Below are positions 26,061-37,337 of a stretch of 64,000 nt of DNA, piece by piece; the first letter of the stretch is position 1, and the number at the start of each line of letters is the position of its first letter. The position numbers and the translations under genes were made by a program. The notes beneath the pieces were generated by a model, which did not search any database, was not told the origin of the DNA, and worked only from the letters and a program-made list of their open reading frames with translations. The stretch comes from Gonocerus acuteangulatus (Eukaryota; Arthropoda; Insecta; Hemiptera; Coreidae): positions 60,575,749-60,639,748 of the forward strand of contig OX328124.1 of the NCBI GenBank assembly GCA_946811695.1, written 5' to 3'.

Positions 26061-26315
26061 ACAGTTGGGATTGTGAAGGTATATATAATCAAGTATCAGT
26101 CTTGGTATCTTCATAAAACTACATTTTTTATAAGAAAATTTGTTATATGTGGACAGATGAAATGAATGGAAAATATTACACATAATTGAAAATGAATGCT
26201 AACCATTTAAGTTTTAAATCTGTATTACTCTACCTTCAATTTAAGCTCTAGCTATAACACACATTTACCATATCCCTCATTCATCCTCATCTATTTATAA
26301 TGTTTTCCTCTTATT

Positions 26316-26580
26316 ACATGGGCGTATATAGAAAATAATTTCGGGGGGGGGGGGGGCTGAGACCATTTCCGGGTAATGGAATACTAATAATTTAGATCTT
26401 GGAATAGTTTTAACCAACTAAAACGTTATTACACACAAAATAATTTTTTTTTTATGAACTAAGTGGTCTTATTTAATTTATTTTTAACGGTTTATGACAA
26501 ATTTTTACCGATCAACTCAAATTCTCGGGGGGGGGGGGGGGGGGGCTGGAGCCCGCCCCCCTTATATACCTACGCCAATG
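26316..26580. mobile_element. Short inverted-repeat element with poly-G tracts
   Basis: The left end 'catgggcgtatatag' and right end 'tatatacctacgccaatg' are imperfect inverted repeats about 265 bp apart. Just inside each is a G run: 14 G at 26343-26356 and 19 G at 26527-26545. The 134-codon open frame across it (with a Gly run) is probably an artefact. Confidence 0.45.
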
Positions 26581-26863
26581 TCTTATATGTGTATTCATTA
26601 TTATATGTGTATTCATTTTATCTGAAACTAGAAAGGAAACTCAGAATAACATCAGGAAAAAAATTAATAAATCTCACTAATCAATTGATGGCTTCTACAT
26701 TTTACAGAGTAAATTGTGTGCAAAAATTAAAAAAAAAAAATGATGTTTTTCCTTGGAATGATAAGAAATCTGTCGCGGAATATCGTCAGCCATCAGCTGT
26801 ACATGACATGAGTTTTTCATTCATCAGTTTTAGTTGTAACTCTGTCCTTGTTGTTTCACAGTC

Positions 26864-26893
26864 CTGATGAAGACATGAATTTCAAGCCGAAAC
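26864..26893 (+). ncRNA. Hammerhead-ribozyme-like motif (Penelope-type remnant)
   Basis: CTGATGA at 26864-26870 and CGAAACG around 26888-26894 are the two conserved core boxes of a hammerhead ribozyme, 18 bases apart. The intervening sequence can form only an imperfect stem II. Such motifs are known in Penelope-like retroelements. No Penelope coding sequence is attached here, and self-cleavage is not established. Confidence 0.45.
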
Positions 26894-27529
26894 GTCGGTA
26901 AATATAAAGCATATTTTCTCATAAACATGTAGTTTTATTAAGATACCAGGACCGATCCGTGACTAACTCTACCTTCCCCTTTATTTAGATTTTTCATTAT
27001 TTTTTTTATTTTTTTTTTTAATTCACTTTTAATTATCCTATTGCTTGGCAGCTCAAAACAATAAATAATTGTTAAACGTTGTTTTACAAAATATTTAAAA
27101 ATTATTGTTGCATTTTATGTTCAATTTAATACATTCCACAACACAATTATGTTTGTGTCGAATTTTCTAAAGATATTGGAATTATTATTATTGAACATAA
27201 TAAGTTAACGTTCCTATGTTAAGAACTAATCGCTTTTGTTCCGGAGCTCTTATAAATAAACAAGATTCACTTTTTTTATATATATATATATATGTATATA
27301 TGTGGTAGGACTTATTTATATTTTTCTTGTACTACTTTTAGGAAAATCAAAAATAAAAGCTTCGCCTTATAAAACCCTACGGATTATAAACCGTCCTCCT
27401 CCAAAACAAAAGTGAATATACTTTATTCGATCAGAAATACTGAATAAATAAAAATGTTTTCTTTTAAAGGCAATTCATCTACTCGGGTCATTGCACCCTA
27501 TTTAAATTTATTGAATGTAATGACTCCTG

Positions 27530-27536
<7 letters not shown>

Positions 27537-27592
<56 letters not shown>
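27537..27592. repeat. (TA)n microsatellite
   Basis: About 56 bases of pure TA repeat. Open frames through it are artefacts. Confidence 0.95.
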
Positions 27593-27596
<4 letters not shown>

Positions 27597-27649
27597 TTTG
27601 ATATTTTGTATAAAACACATCTATAGAAAAACCGAAAACCCGATAATTT

Positions 27650-28000
27650 GCTAATGGTCCATGGTACGAGACACACTGTAATACTGAGACTACTGTACAG
27701 ATACCGCGGGTGAGCCGAGCCGGTAGGTGGCGCATCCAAGCGGGATCTAGAGGAATCTGCCCTATAATAGACTTATTACTCCCCCCTTCTCCGTGGGTGG
27801 TCTCCAGGCTTCTCTAATTGCAAAACAGTGTTTTTTCTCTTTTCCCCTCTTGTGCTTTTCTTATTCCCCGCCGGCTCGGCAGTAAATTCTGCGATAAAGC
27901 CCACGTTCCGGTAGCCAGCGAAATTTTAACTGCCTGCTCGCGGAGTCCTTTTGACTAAAAACCGCTAAGGAGGAAGGGAAGGGAAAAAAAGAAGTTTGAA
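27650..28000. other. GC-richer non-coding stretch
   Basis: Moderately GC-rich sequence with CT-rich runs and no recognisable frame. It could be retroelement 5' untranslated sequence; nothing firmer can be said. Confidence 0.3.
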
Positions 28001-28419
28001 CTCCATCCAAAAAAAGCTAACACATCCGAAAAAATTCTCACCTTAATGGATGAAATATTCGAGGAGATTTAATGAATTGCTGGGGATATATCTGGTGAAT
28101 TCGATTCATTCTGTCAGTTCGAATTATTCCTAAGAAGTTGGCATTCCGAAACCCATTTTAAATTTCCTATAGATAGAGCCAGTCTTTATTATATGAAACA
28201 GTATGTATATATATATTTTTTTCTCATTACAGTATCCTAGAAAAGGAGGATTTTTTTCCTACATGTTTCATTTAATAAATACCTACTATTTATAATATTT
28301 AGCGTGCTTATATTATACAAAATTTATATAACATTTAGGATTTATGTAGGAATTTTGAATTGAAATTACACGACCATTCGAAATGACTGGTCTGGTAAAT
28401 CTAGTGTTAACTATCGAAA

Positions 28420-28530
28420 AAAGAAAAGGCATTAGCCCTACTCTGACCAGAAAAGCGTGGTAACCTGTAGTTAACGCTTCTCATTAACTCCATGTATAAG
28501 TAGGCTTTAGAATTTAAATAAATGAAAAAC
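28420..28530 (+). mobile_element. SINE body and tail, 5' truncated
   Basis: 'ggcattagccctactctgac', then 'gtggtaacctgtagttaacg' and an AT-rich end match the body and tail of the SINE at 61980-62185. No tRNA-like head is present. Confidence 0.6.
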
Positions 28531-28620
28531 ATAAAATGTGACTTCTCGCTGTTCTGACTCCCTTGGGGGCAATTGTTCACAACTGAGAACATAAAATAAA
28601 ACACACAATTCAGCATTTTT

Positions 28621-28741
28621 TTAGCACTTTCCTCCGAAGGAAAGTAGCTATTGAGGTTGCACTCATGACGGAATTTTTGAAAAAAATTTTCAAATCTTTA
28701 TCGATCCTACCTAGTAGACATCGAAAATCACCCCCGTTCAA

Positions 28742-28798
<57 letters not shown>

Positions 28799-29735
28799 TG
28801 TTAACACGATAGCGGCCAGAGTTTTTGTTTTTTCTTCACGAAACGTGGTATATAGCGTTCAATTAGCAAACGATTGAACGAGTTTTTCCGGGAGGGGTGG
28901 TTTACCCCGGACCCAAAACACTAATATGACCTTGCCAGCCGTAGTTTTTGTTATATTTCAACGAAACTCGGTATTCGTTATGTTCATCTGAAGAGAAAAA
29001 TATGTTGTAAAAATAAACTAAATCGGTTCATTAGGAGAGGTGGTTTACTCCGGACCCATATTACCAGTTTGCCCCTACCAGCCGTAATTTTTGTTACATT
29101 TCAACGAAACTCGGGATTCATGGTGGTAATCAACAGAAAAAAATGGGTTGTAAAAATAAACTAAATCGGGCTATTTGGAGGGGGGGGGGGTTTACTCCGG
29201 ACCTAAAGTACTAATATACTCATACCGGTCGTAATTTCTGCTGTATTGTAACGAAACGCGGTATACGTCGTGGGTAACTCACGAGAAAGAAGTGTTGTAA
29301 AAATGAAGTAAATCGGTCTATTGGAAAGGAGAGTTTACTTTAAACTCCTCAGTTTATTAAAAACTCCTTACTCTGTTTCATTAGACATAGCCCGCCAGAC
29401 GTAGGTTCTCTAAGCCGCCGCGAGGAGCGCTATCTCCCACTAGGGGTACTGTATCCTGTTCCTGCGCCGGATCAAAAGATGGAAAATGAAATTTTTGTGA
29501 ATTTATTAAGTAGTATAGTATCATGTATTAACATTACTCTGGAAGCAAATTATTTACAAAATTAATAATTGAACAGTTCTCATAAGAAATGTAAATGAGC
29601 AGAACTATTCACGTTTTTATTTTATTTATACAGGTTATTTACAGCAAATTATTCAGTAATGTAGTCTACACTAAAAAAATTCGGAGGAAAGTGCTTAGTT
29701 ATGCAGCTCCTGCGTGACAGACTTTTTAAAAAAGG
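28621..29735 (+). mobile_element. AGCAC-ended non-autonomous element with internal minisatellite
   Basis: Near-identical inverted ends (TTAGCACTTTCCTCCGAA at 28621 and its inverse at 29679-29696) bound the element. The right side is followed by a conserved 'gcagctcctgcgtgac' stretch also seen in the copy at 50155-51392. Next to the left end is a small hairpin (CTTTCC...GGAAAG). The interior carries a TA microsatellite and then about three tandem units of roughly 145 bp, each with 'tactccggacc' and 'tcaacgaaactcg' words. There is no coding capacity. Class is undetermined: the inverted ends suggest a DNA element. Confidence 0.7.
28745..28795. repeat. (TA)n microsatellite inside the AGCAC-ended element
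   Basis: About 50 bases of pure TA repeat at the same internal position as the TA tract of the inverted copy (51208-51271). Confidence 0.95.
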
Positions 29736-30294
29736 TCATTGAAATATTTTAATATATAAAAATAAGAAACCTAACAACAAGAAGAAAATATTAAAATTTT
29801 AACTGGAACTGGATTCGGTCCGAAAAAGGTATGCTTGTGTTTCGGTATGACTAACTACTAGACCAATAAGACTTCGAACCTTTCGACATTTTCCTTCGGT
29901 TTACTAATGCATTATTTATTTTGTCACCAATTTTCGAAAACCTCGGACGCATATTAGAAGCCACAGAAAGTGTATATCAACAATCAATGTCCTGTGTTAC
30001 ATTTTTATTTCCTTGAAGCGAATCTCCTAGATATGCAGTGATGAATATTAATATTGTAAATGGCGAACATACTAACAGTGTAAGGACTGCTAAAAAAAGT
30101 TTTTAAAAAATTAAAAAAAAAAAAATGAATGCTAGAGAAAGGAGCAATTATTCTGAACCCCTGGAGATCAAGTTAACTTTAATAAGAAAATACTTAAAAC
30201 TCTTGTTCAGTGAGAATCACAATTATCAGTGCGTCATATGGCAGAAAAGATGGATTCATCTCATGGATAAAATACCGCTAATAAACTAAGGGAT
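29736..30294. other. AT-rich non-coding, no gene seen
   Basis: No recognisable coding sequence or element ends. Confidence 0.4.
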
Positions 30295-30295
30295 A

Positions 30296-31320
30296 TTATT
30301 ATTATTTATTGATAATGCTCCGCATCTAAGGCGAATAGCATTTAATGCCTTGTAGTAAGCTGATGAAGGCTTTGCATTAAACGATGCCACTCTAAAACAT
30401 TAGCTCAGACAATTGTTGAGTATTGAGATATGAATTGTTAAGAAAAGAAGAATTAAATAAATGAATAGAAATATATTAATAAATAAAAGTAAAGTTAATA
30501 AGTTAAGTTAATTATTTTATTAATTAAGTGCTTTATTTTTTTATTGTATAAAAATCATTATTGCAAAAAAGTTGAAATGGATTCTTTTGGTTGTTGTACC
30601 ATTTTATACTTTGTCGTACATGTTAGTCTTTTTCAAAATATGTCAATGCTGTGTCAATATGCTGGCTGCCTTCCGAAAGTATGCCTGTCACGCCATTTTT
30701 TCTTCCTTTCTTATAATTTATTTTAAGAGCTTCGCAACGACGTTGATTTTCTATTTTTAAAATACTATAAATACAAATTTATACAAAAATACAAACTTAT
30801 AGAACTAAATACAACAAAAGTGTTAAGAGAACATAAAACAAAATTTGGTAGCCAGAATTAAGGGCTAAACATTATTTACAGTACCTATTGCTATTTACAC
30901 TATAGTTACTATATTTACATAACATATGACTAAAACTACTAACATTATTTAATTATTTATTGGGTCATGAAAGACCCTACATTTTTGTGGTCTTCGTTCA
31001 ATGGTCGTTTAAAAAAAAAAGAAAAAAAAAGGGTTCTTAATTGAAATCAGATTATTATTGTACCATCGAAATAATATTTCTGAAGGCTTCCGACTAATTT
31101 TTTTCCTGGAATCATGTTTTTGTGTGTAGGTTGTGTTGTTTTAAAAATGTTAATAAATCGTTAATGAAGGGGCTACCCTCTGTCAGTAGTTCCTTTAAGT
31201 TGTAAGGTAATTTTAGTTGTTCTCGTATTCTGCATTCCGTTAGAAGGTGTTTTACTGTCATTGAAACGTTACACTGTCTGCAAATGGGTTGTTCATTATT
31301 TGTCATTGTCATGTCCAAGT
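30296..31320 (-). mobile_element. 3' end of a LINE (ORF2 C-terminus plus 3' UTR)
   Basis: On the minus strand, the ORF2 C-terminal piece (31318-31112) is followed by about 800 bases of AT-rich 3' UTR. It ends at 'ataatgctccgcatctaagg', read on the plus strand, with an AATA-type tail at about 30296. The same terminal sequence, in plus orientation, closes the LINE at 39130-39325, so the two belong to one family. The 5' end is truncated. Confidence 0.75.
31112..31318 (-). pseudogene. LINE ORF2 C-terminal fragment
   Basis: The 68-residue frame carries a C-x2-C...H-x4-C cluster (CRQCNVSMTVKHLLTEC, residues 13-29). It is followed by a leucine-rich tail, which is typical of the extreme C-terminus of I/Jockey-group LINE ORF2 proteins downstream of RNase H. 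The related frame at 40836-41519 ends in the same way (PPICSSC...HILTNC). The reverse transcriptase and RNase H portions are absent, so this is a 5'-truncated, non-functional insertion. Confidence 0.75.
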
Positions 31321-31469
31321 TCTGACATTTCCTTTTAGTTGAATCCCAACTATTCCTTGAATTCTTATCACCACAACGGCTTTTCGTTAAGACTGAAGAT
31401 AAGAGGGGAGTGAGTCATTTCCTAAAATCTCGCTTTTTTTTGGAGACGTCTATGCAGTAGGAGTAAATA

Positions 31470-31626
31470 TTGGATTTATTTATTTAAATTTTAACCACTC
31501 TTTATTTGACAAGATAAGGCTGATGCTTTTTTTTTTCTAAAGAAAAGCCACTGGGAATCGAACCCACGACCTTTGGCAAGGACTGTTAACTGCTCACGCC
31601 TTAACCCTGACGGCCACCGGACCTCC
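31470..31626 (-). mobile_element. tRNA-headed SINE
   Basis: Read on the minus strand, 'tggccgtcagggttaagg' (A box) and 'gggttcgattccc' (B box) form a tRNA-like head. It is followed by an A run and a body 'gcatcagccttatcttgtc' matching the SINEs at 28420 and 61980. The 3' end is AT-rich with AAATA repeats. Confidence 0.7.
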
Positions 31627-31729
31627 TGTAAATATTGGAGAAGTCGTATTTGCCCGGTTAGTCTTCTTAGTAGTCCCCAAATAAATAAATACTTCATAAG
31701 GTAATTATGGAGTTATGAGTTAGCATAGA

Positions 31730-32100
31730 AGCTAACCATCGAAAACGTGAGAACTCCGGCTTGATAGGAATGTAAACAAGCGATAAGATACTATGAACTG
31801 GTTCGTGTAGTTAATAGCCACGACCAACCCCTATGAATTGCTTAGCGAGCTTACACCAACTCCCCACAGGGGCTTAGTCACCCCCTAGGGCAGGCATTCT
31901 AGACCATTAGCTAGATAAAGCTCCGCCGAGGGACCATTGAAAATATTAGTTTCTCAGATTAGATTCGCTCTTTATTGATTTTTTTTTTCTTTTCTCGGAG
32001 AACAACACCCCTGGAAGGGGAGGGCTTCGAGGAGTGCCTTGGAATTCGGGGGTTTGCACGTCCGCTGGACAGGAATTCTTCTATCGGCATTAAAATTATT
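31730..32100. other. GC-richer non-coding stretch, unassigned
   Basis: A patch with many C/G runs ('cccctagggcagg', 'cacccctggaaggggaggg') and no domain-bearing frame. It may be 5' untranslated sequence of a retroelement, judging only from composition. Confidence 0.3.
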
Positions 32101-32109
32101 TCTTCTGAA

Positions 32110-32400
32110 CCTAGAATTTTATAATTGTACTAAAGGCCATTGGAGCTAAACATACATTTATCCTATACAAATATTTTCTACATGTTTGAAATTTATCCAG
32201 CCTAAGATATTACAATTTCGGTTGTATTTGCAGTCAAGAAAGGATTCGAAAAAAAAATATATATATTAACAGTCTTGAGCAGTTTTAGGATTTTCGTATA
32301 ATATGTCTCTAAAACGATCGAGAAATCGCGGTAAATTGACAGTAACCATTCGAAAGCCTAATAAATTTCCTACAAAAGCGCTTCGAAAGTAATTTTCGAT
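32110..32400. repeat. Dispersed repeat, one of three copies
   Basis: Phrases such as 'ttctacatgtttgaaattta', 'atttcggttg', 'gagcagttttaggattttcg' and 'taaatttcctacaaaa' recur with divergence at 49260-49440 and 52195-52445. Ends and class could not be determined. Confidence 0.5.
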
Positions 32401-32543
32401 GTTCCATTCAGAGAAAATCCTTAAAAATTTGTTGTTGGTTTCGTTTATATGAACGGTTCTTTGTGTCTGAATCCGTTAGTTTTTTATCGCTTGTAATTGC
32501 TTATAGTGGGAAAATGTATTTGTCAGTAAATCTGGATACGTAT

Positions 32544-34870
32544 ACGGAGAAAAAAAACAGCCTGCCGGCAGCCTGAAAACTGTGACTCAGTGCCATTATT
32601 TTGAAATAGGACATTTTAGTCTAAAATAGGATTCCACATATTTCAGCCTAAAATAGGATTCCACTAGTTAGAGTGCCCGCACTTTATAATAGAGTGCTGG
32701 AATGATAATTCTGCATCCTATAGTAGAGTTCTCACACCCAAAGCTAGCATCCAACAATAGAGTGCCCAGCACTCTACTTTCAAGTGCGTACCCCTAGACT
32801 TTAGATTGCTGGCACTCTGATACTGGCTCTAGCAGCCTACCCATATAGGCTGCGAGCATCCTGATGTTTGCTTCCTGTATCCTACCCCTATGGGCTGCTA
32901 GCATCCTGCAGAGAGATGACTTGATGAGTAATCATAATGAAACTTTATTTGGGTGTAATTTACATATACACTTCTTAACAAGTAGATATTTACAAGTAGG
33001 TATGAGGTATACACTTTTTAACAAATATAGATATTTACAAGTCTTAGGTACAATGTACTTATGAACAATATTGAACAAGTAGGTCTAGCAATAAAATATT
33101 TGTTTTTGTTTTCATGACACTTATAGCCGTATTCATAAAGCCGAAGACAGTTGATTTCAGCATCTGTTCAAACAGAAACAAAAATACATTTTTATTAATA
33201 ACAAAAGAAAAGTTGATGTTGTGTTTTAAATTAAAAAGAAACATAAATAGACATTTTTTCTAGTTAAAAATGTCGCAGTAAATTCAAAGCTGCCAGGGAA
33301 TTACAAAATAAATATAAAATAAGATTTTTGTCTATGGATATGATCATAAATGAAGGAACTCTAGAAACAGAATGGAAACCAAAATAAAAGTCTACTAATA
33401 TAATTTTGAACTAATATTCTAGCCGCATTCTAGGAACGTATAAAAAAAGACTTCCATCAGTTCTCAGCTTACCAGGCTTATTGAACTCCATCTTCAGTTG
33501 GTTCTATACCCACAGCGCCATGTTATATTAAGGGAATATATTCTTGAAAAACAAACACAACTTTCTTCATTCTATTGTATATAACATCTGTTTTTAAATT
33601 TAATAATAAAAACAAGAGCCTGAATTCTTTTCTGGCGGTACAGTCTGCATCCCGCTTTAGGCTTCCAATACCTGCTGTCTTATATAGGATTCCTTAACTG
33701 AAAAGGAACTTAAATGTAGAATGCACACAGGCTCTTGTTTTTATTATTAAATTTAAAAACAGATGTTATATACAATAGAATGAAGAAAGTTGTGTTTGTT
33801 TTTCAAGAATATATTCCCTTAATATAACATGGAGCTGCGGGTATAGAACCAACTGAAGATGGAGTTCAATAAGCCTGGTAAGCTGAGAACTGATGGAAGT
33901 CTTTTTTTATACGTTCCTAGAATACGGCTAGAATATTAGTTCAAAATTATATTAGTAGACTTTTATTTTGGTTTCCATTCTGTTTCTAGAGTTCCTTCAT
34001 TTATGATCATATCCATAGACAAAAACCTTATTTTATATTTATTTTGTAATTCCCTGGCAGCTTTGAATTTACTGCGACATTTTAAACTAGAAAAAATGCC
34101 TATTCATGTTTCTTTTTAATTATATAAAACACAAAAACAACAACTTTTCTTTTATTATTAATAAAAAATTCTTTTTGTTTCTGTTTGAACAGATGCTGAA
34201 ATCAACTGTCTTCGGCTTTATGAATACGGCTATAAGTGTCATGAAAACAAAAAAAATATTTTATTTCTAGACCTACTTGTTCAATATTGTTCATAAGTAC
34301 ATTGTACCTAATATCTAATACTTGTAAATATCTATATTTGTTAAAAAGTGTATACCTCATACCTACTTGTAAATAACTACTTGTTAAGAAGTGTATATGT
34401 AAATTACACCCAAATAAAGTCTCATTATTATTACTCTGAATTTACCTTTGTTCCTTTTTATCCACATAATAAAGTCATATCTCTGTAGGATGCTAGCAGC
34501 CTATAGGGGTAGGATACAGGAAGCAAACATCAGGATGCTCGCAGCCTATATGGGTAGGCTGCTAGAGCCAGTATCAGAGTGCCAGCAATCTAAAGTCTAG
34601 GGGTACGCACTTGAAAGTAGAGTGCTGGGCACTCTATTGTTGGATGCTAGCTTTGGGTGTGATAACTCTACTATAGGATGCAGAATTAGCATTCCAGCAC
34701 TCTATTATAAAATGCGGGCACTCTAACTAGTGGAATCCTATTTTAGGCTAAAATATGTGGAATCCTATTTTAGACTAAAATGTCCTATTTCAAAATACTG
34801 GCACTAAGTCACAGTTTTCAGGCTGCCGGCAGCCTGAAAGTAGATGCGAGCAGCCTGTTTTTTTCTCCGT
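32544..34870. mobile_element. 2.3-kb palindromic element with arms of about 1.1 kb
   Basis: The ends read ACGGAGAAAAAAAACAG and its inverse. The arms (about 32544-33625 and 33728-34870) pair along nearly their whole length, leaving a spacer of about 100 bp. The outer 350 bp of each arm are packed with short, partly inverted words ('gagtgcccgcact', 'agcagccta', 'ctgccggcagcctg'), like the subterminal repeats of DNA transposons. The right arm has about 60 bases missing from the left. There is no coding sequence. The target duplication is unclear. Confidence 0.85.
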
Positions 34871-35755
34871 GTAAAATGAGAAACAACTTTTTGATGTTAG
34901 GAAGCGTTGAAGGCGGGATTCGAAGACGCCGTATGAGTGTTAGCTGCACTCACTTTTGAATTGTTTTTTTTTTTGATTAAATTTCACGAGGAATATTCTC
35001 CTGCGAAGAAATTGTACATTTAGATGATGGGACCATTCTGGAAGAACTTAAAGGTCAGAATGTTACCCATTTGAGAAGATTTCAGACCAGAAACGCTTCT
35101 CGAAAGACACTTTTTGTAGGAACATTTAATAAGGACATACTCCCAGAAAAAATTAAAATTGGTTACATGGTAATATCTTTGAGAGAATATGTTCCTTCAC
35201 TATTAACCTGCTTTAAATGTTGGGGGTTCAACCATACAAGCAGAGGTTGTAAGAATAATGAAATTTGCAAAACATGCGCCGAAGTGAAACATGAAGGACC
35301 TTGCGCAAGAAAGCTCTGTACTAATTGTAAAGGCGACCACCCGGCCTATGACAGACAATGCCCGATCTTCATCAAGGAGACCCAGATCCTAAAGAAGATG
35401 GTTCAGGAAAAGCTGTCTTATGGAGAAGCTAGGAAGAGGTTAACAAGTTCTCCAACTTCTTATGCCTCAAGAGTAAAGCAATCAGTGGAAGAAATCAAGA
35501 ATTCAAGCCTGAAACCAATAAATGCAGAATTGGAGCTCATAAAGGAACATCTAAAGTCTCTACAGGAGCAGCTTTATACTATTACATCAATGATTCTTGG
35601 AGAACAGAAGGGAATAAAACATAAATCTTTAGATGCATAAAACTGAACAAAAACTCAAAAAAATCGACGGAAGATCCCCGTACGCTACCTGATGGTACCC
35701 CAAAAGAAAATATTTCCCAGGGAGTTCAAACATTTGAGAATTCTAAACCATCTTG

Positions 35756-36413
35756 GTCCTCAGAAAGAAAAAGCCTCTAAACCCGACAAAGCACTATGTA
35801 GTGGGAAACTATACCTTCCAATGTGTGTCCAGTTTCAAGTATCTTGGCTGCATTGTCAATGATCGGACGGACGAAGAGGAGGAAGTTCAGAATCGAATAA
35901 TGGGGGCTAATAAAACATATTTCGCCCTAAGAAGTATCCTCCGGAGCAAACTGGTAAGCCGCACTGCAAAAATAGTCCTCTATAAAACTATCATTCGACC
36001 TGTCCTAACATATGCCTGTGAAACCTGGACCCTACGCAAAAATCTATCGGAAAAGATTGATAGGTTCGAGAGAAAGGTGCTGAGACGCATAATGGGACCA
36101 ATTTAGGAAAATGGGGTATATCGAATGAGAAGGAATAAAGGATCTAAAAGTCTCCCATTTTGTGCGAATTCAGCGCCTTAAATGGTTGGGCCATGTTATA
36201 AGGATGGACGGTAACAGATCAAGCAGGTTATTGTACTACGGAACCCCAGATGGAGCCAGAGCAAGAGGAAGACCTAAGGGGAGGTGGAAAGACTCGGTGG
36301 CTGAAGACCTTAGGATGGTTGGAGAGTCCAGCAGACTTGCTACTGACCGAGATGAGTGGATGCAGGCAGTTGAGAGGGCCAAGGGCAGCTTCCAGCGCCT
36401 GTCGAGCCGTTAA
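35756..36413 (+). pseudogene. RTE-like reverse transcriptase C-terminus, broken
   Basis: This is the segment after the catalytic reverse-transcriptase core. The first frame carries FKYLGCIVNDRTDEEEE, then IRPVLTYACETWTLRK and FERKVLRRIMG, which is the widely shared 'YLG...YG-ETW...RR' stretch of RTE/Proto-type LINE proteins. A stop at 36104-36106 and a frameshift follow. A second frame (from 36162) then gives the typical end RIQRLKWLGHVIRMD...ARGRPKGRWKD...DRDEWMQAVE, stopping at 36411-36413. Clade assignment (RTE versus Proto2) rests on this pattern only. The piece is non-functional. Confidence 0.85.
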
Positions 36414-36430
36414 TTAATTAATTAATTAAT
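35756..36430 (+). mobile_element. 5'-truncated RTE-like LINE inserted in ORF1
   Basis: The insertion is bounded by perfect 12-bp copies of taaaccatcttg (35744-35755 and 36431-36442) and ends in a TAAT tandem tail (about 36410-36430). Both are signs of target-primed insertion on the plus strand. Only the last 675 bp of the element are present. Confidence 0.9.
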
Positions 36431-36623
36431 TAAACCATCTTGCTCTATTGATGAATGTATAAAATCCTGTTTGAGGGCTGATGTAGGTGATGTACATAGC
36501 GATGTCAGCTCCAAAAAAAGTGTAAGTAGTAAATTTAAAATATCTGCAGAGAATGAGAACGAGTTGGAGACAAGTTTGAGATCTCGACAAAAGAGAAAGA
36601 AGTAGCAAAAGTTTCGTTTCTTT

Positions 36624-37250
36624 ATGATTCATCTTGACATTTTCACAGATAAGACACATATTAATGAATTCACAAATATTTACTATATTAATTTTCTCAT
36701 ATTTTCTTTTGTTGCATTCTCCCTTCTTTCTTTATTTAAATGTAAAACACTATTTATAGGAAATCATTGTGCATCATTATCTATTCCAGGCGTGAACATG
36801 GTTATCTCCTTCGTTTATATTATAACCTCATGCGAATATAAAACCAATAACACATTTGTTATTATTGCACATGATTATAGAAACGAGGTAAAAGCTATTT
36901 GTAAAAACATCAAGTATTCATATATTAGGCTTCATGGGTTTGCCATAGCCTTATATGATGGAAAACATTTACCGATATTCCACAAACTTGCCTCTCCAAT
37001 GGGACTACGATTTCATTTTACTTATTGCAATTTAAGGGAATTAAATCTTGTAACTATATCTATTATGCATGGTCATATTTTGAGCGGAATTTTTGTTTTC
37101 TCATTTCGATATTTTCACCAGTTCTGGTCCTATATAAAAGTCTTGTACCTAAAGAATCATTCAGCACTTCTCAGTTTAAAGGAGAGCAATTCTCAATCTC
37201 ATTCACATTCTTTAATCAGAATTCATCAACTCGTTCTAAATACGTCCTAA
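36624..37250 (+). other. 208-codon open frame between LINE ORF1 and ORF2
   Basis: A frame of 208 codons fills most of the ORF1-ORF2 spacer. It begins with a hydrophobic stretch (INFLIFSFVAFSLLSLF) and shows no recognisable domain. I infer it is probably a chance frame in spacer DNA, since a second overlapping frame (37025-37345) is equally open. It is listed because of its length and position inside the LINE. Confidence 0.2.
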
Positions 37251-37337
37251 ACCACTTTGGTATAATAACTCATGTCCTATTGTTGAATTCTAACATGAAT
37301 AGTTCACTGGCTCAAATTCAAATATTCCTACTGAATA

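Larger units (their letters stand above)
34984..36605 (+). pseudogene. LINE ORF1 (Gag-like zinc-knuckle protein), interrupted
   Basis: ORF1 proteins of Jockey/I-group LINEs bind RNA and accompany it to the target. From the TTG at 35071 the frame shows three knuckles: CFKCWGFNHTSRGC (residues 47-60), CKTCAEVKHEGPC (66-78) and CTNCKGDHPAYDRQC (83-97). Then comes a 'CPIF-KE' stretch and a possible coiled coil at about residues 150-176. The frame is open upstream to about 34984 without an ATG, so the 5' end is lost. A stop at 35638-35640 implies a frameshift. The correct frame (from about 35690) is interrupted by the RTE-like insertion at 35756-36430 and resumes after it, ending in a basic QKRKK tail at TAG 36603-36605. 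Insertion plus duplication is 687 bp, a multiple of three. Confidence 0.85.
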
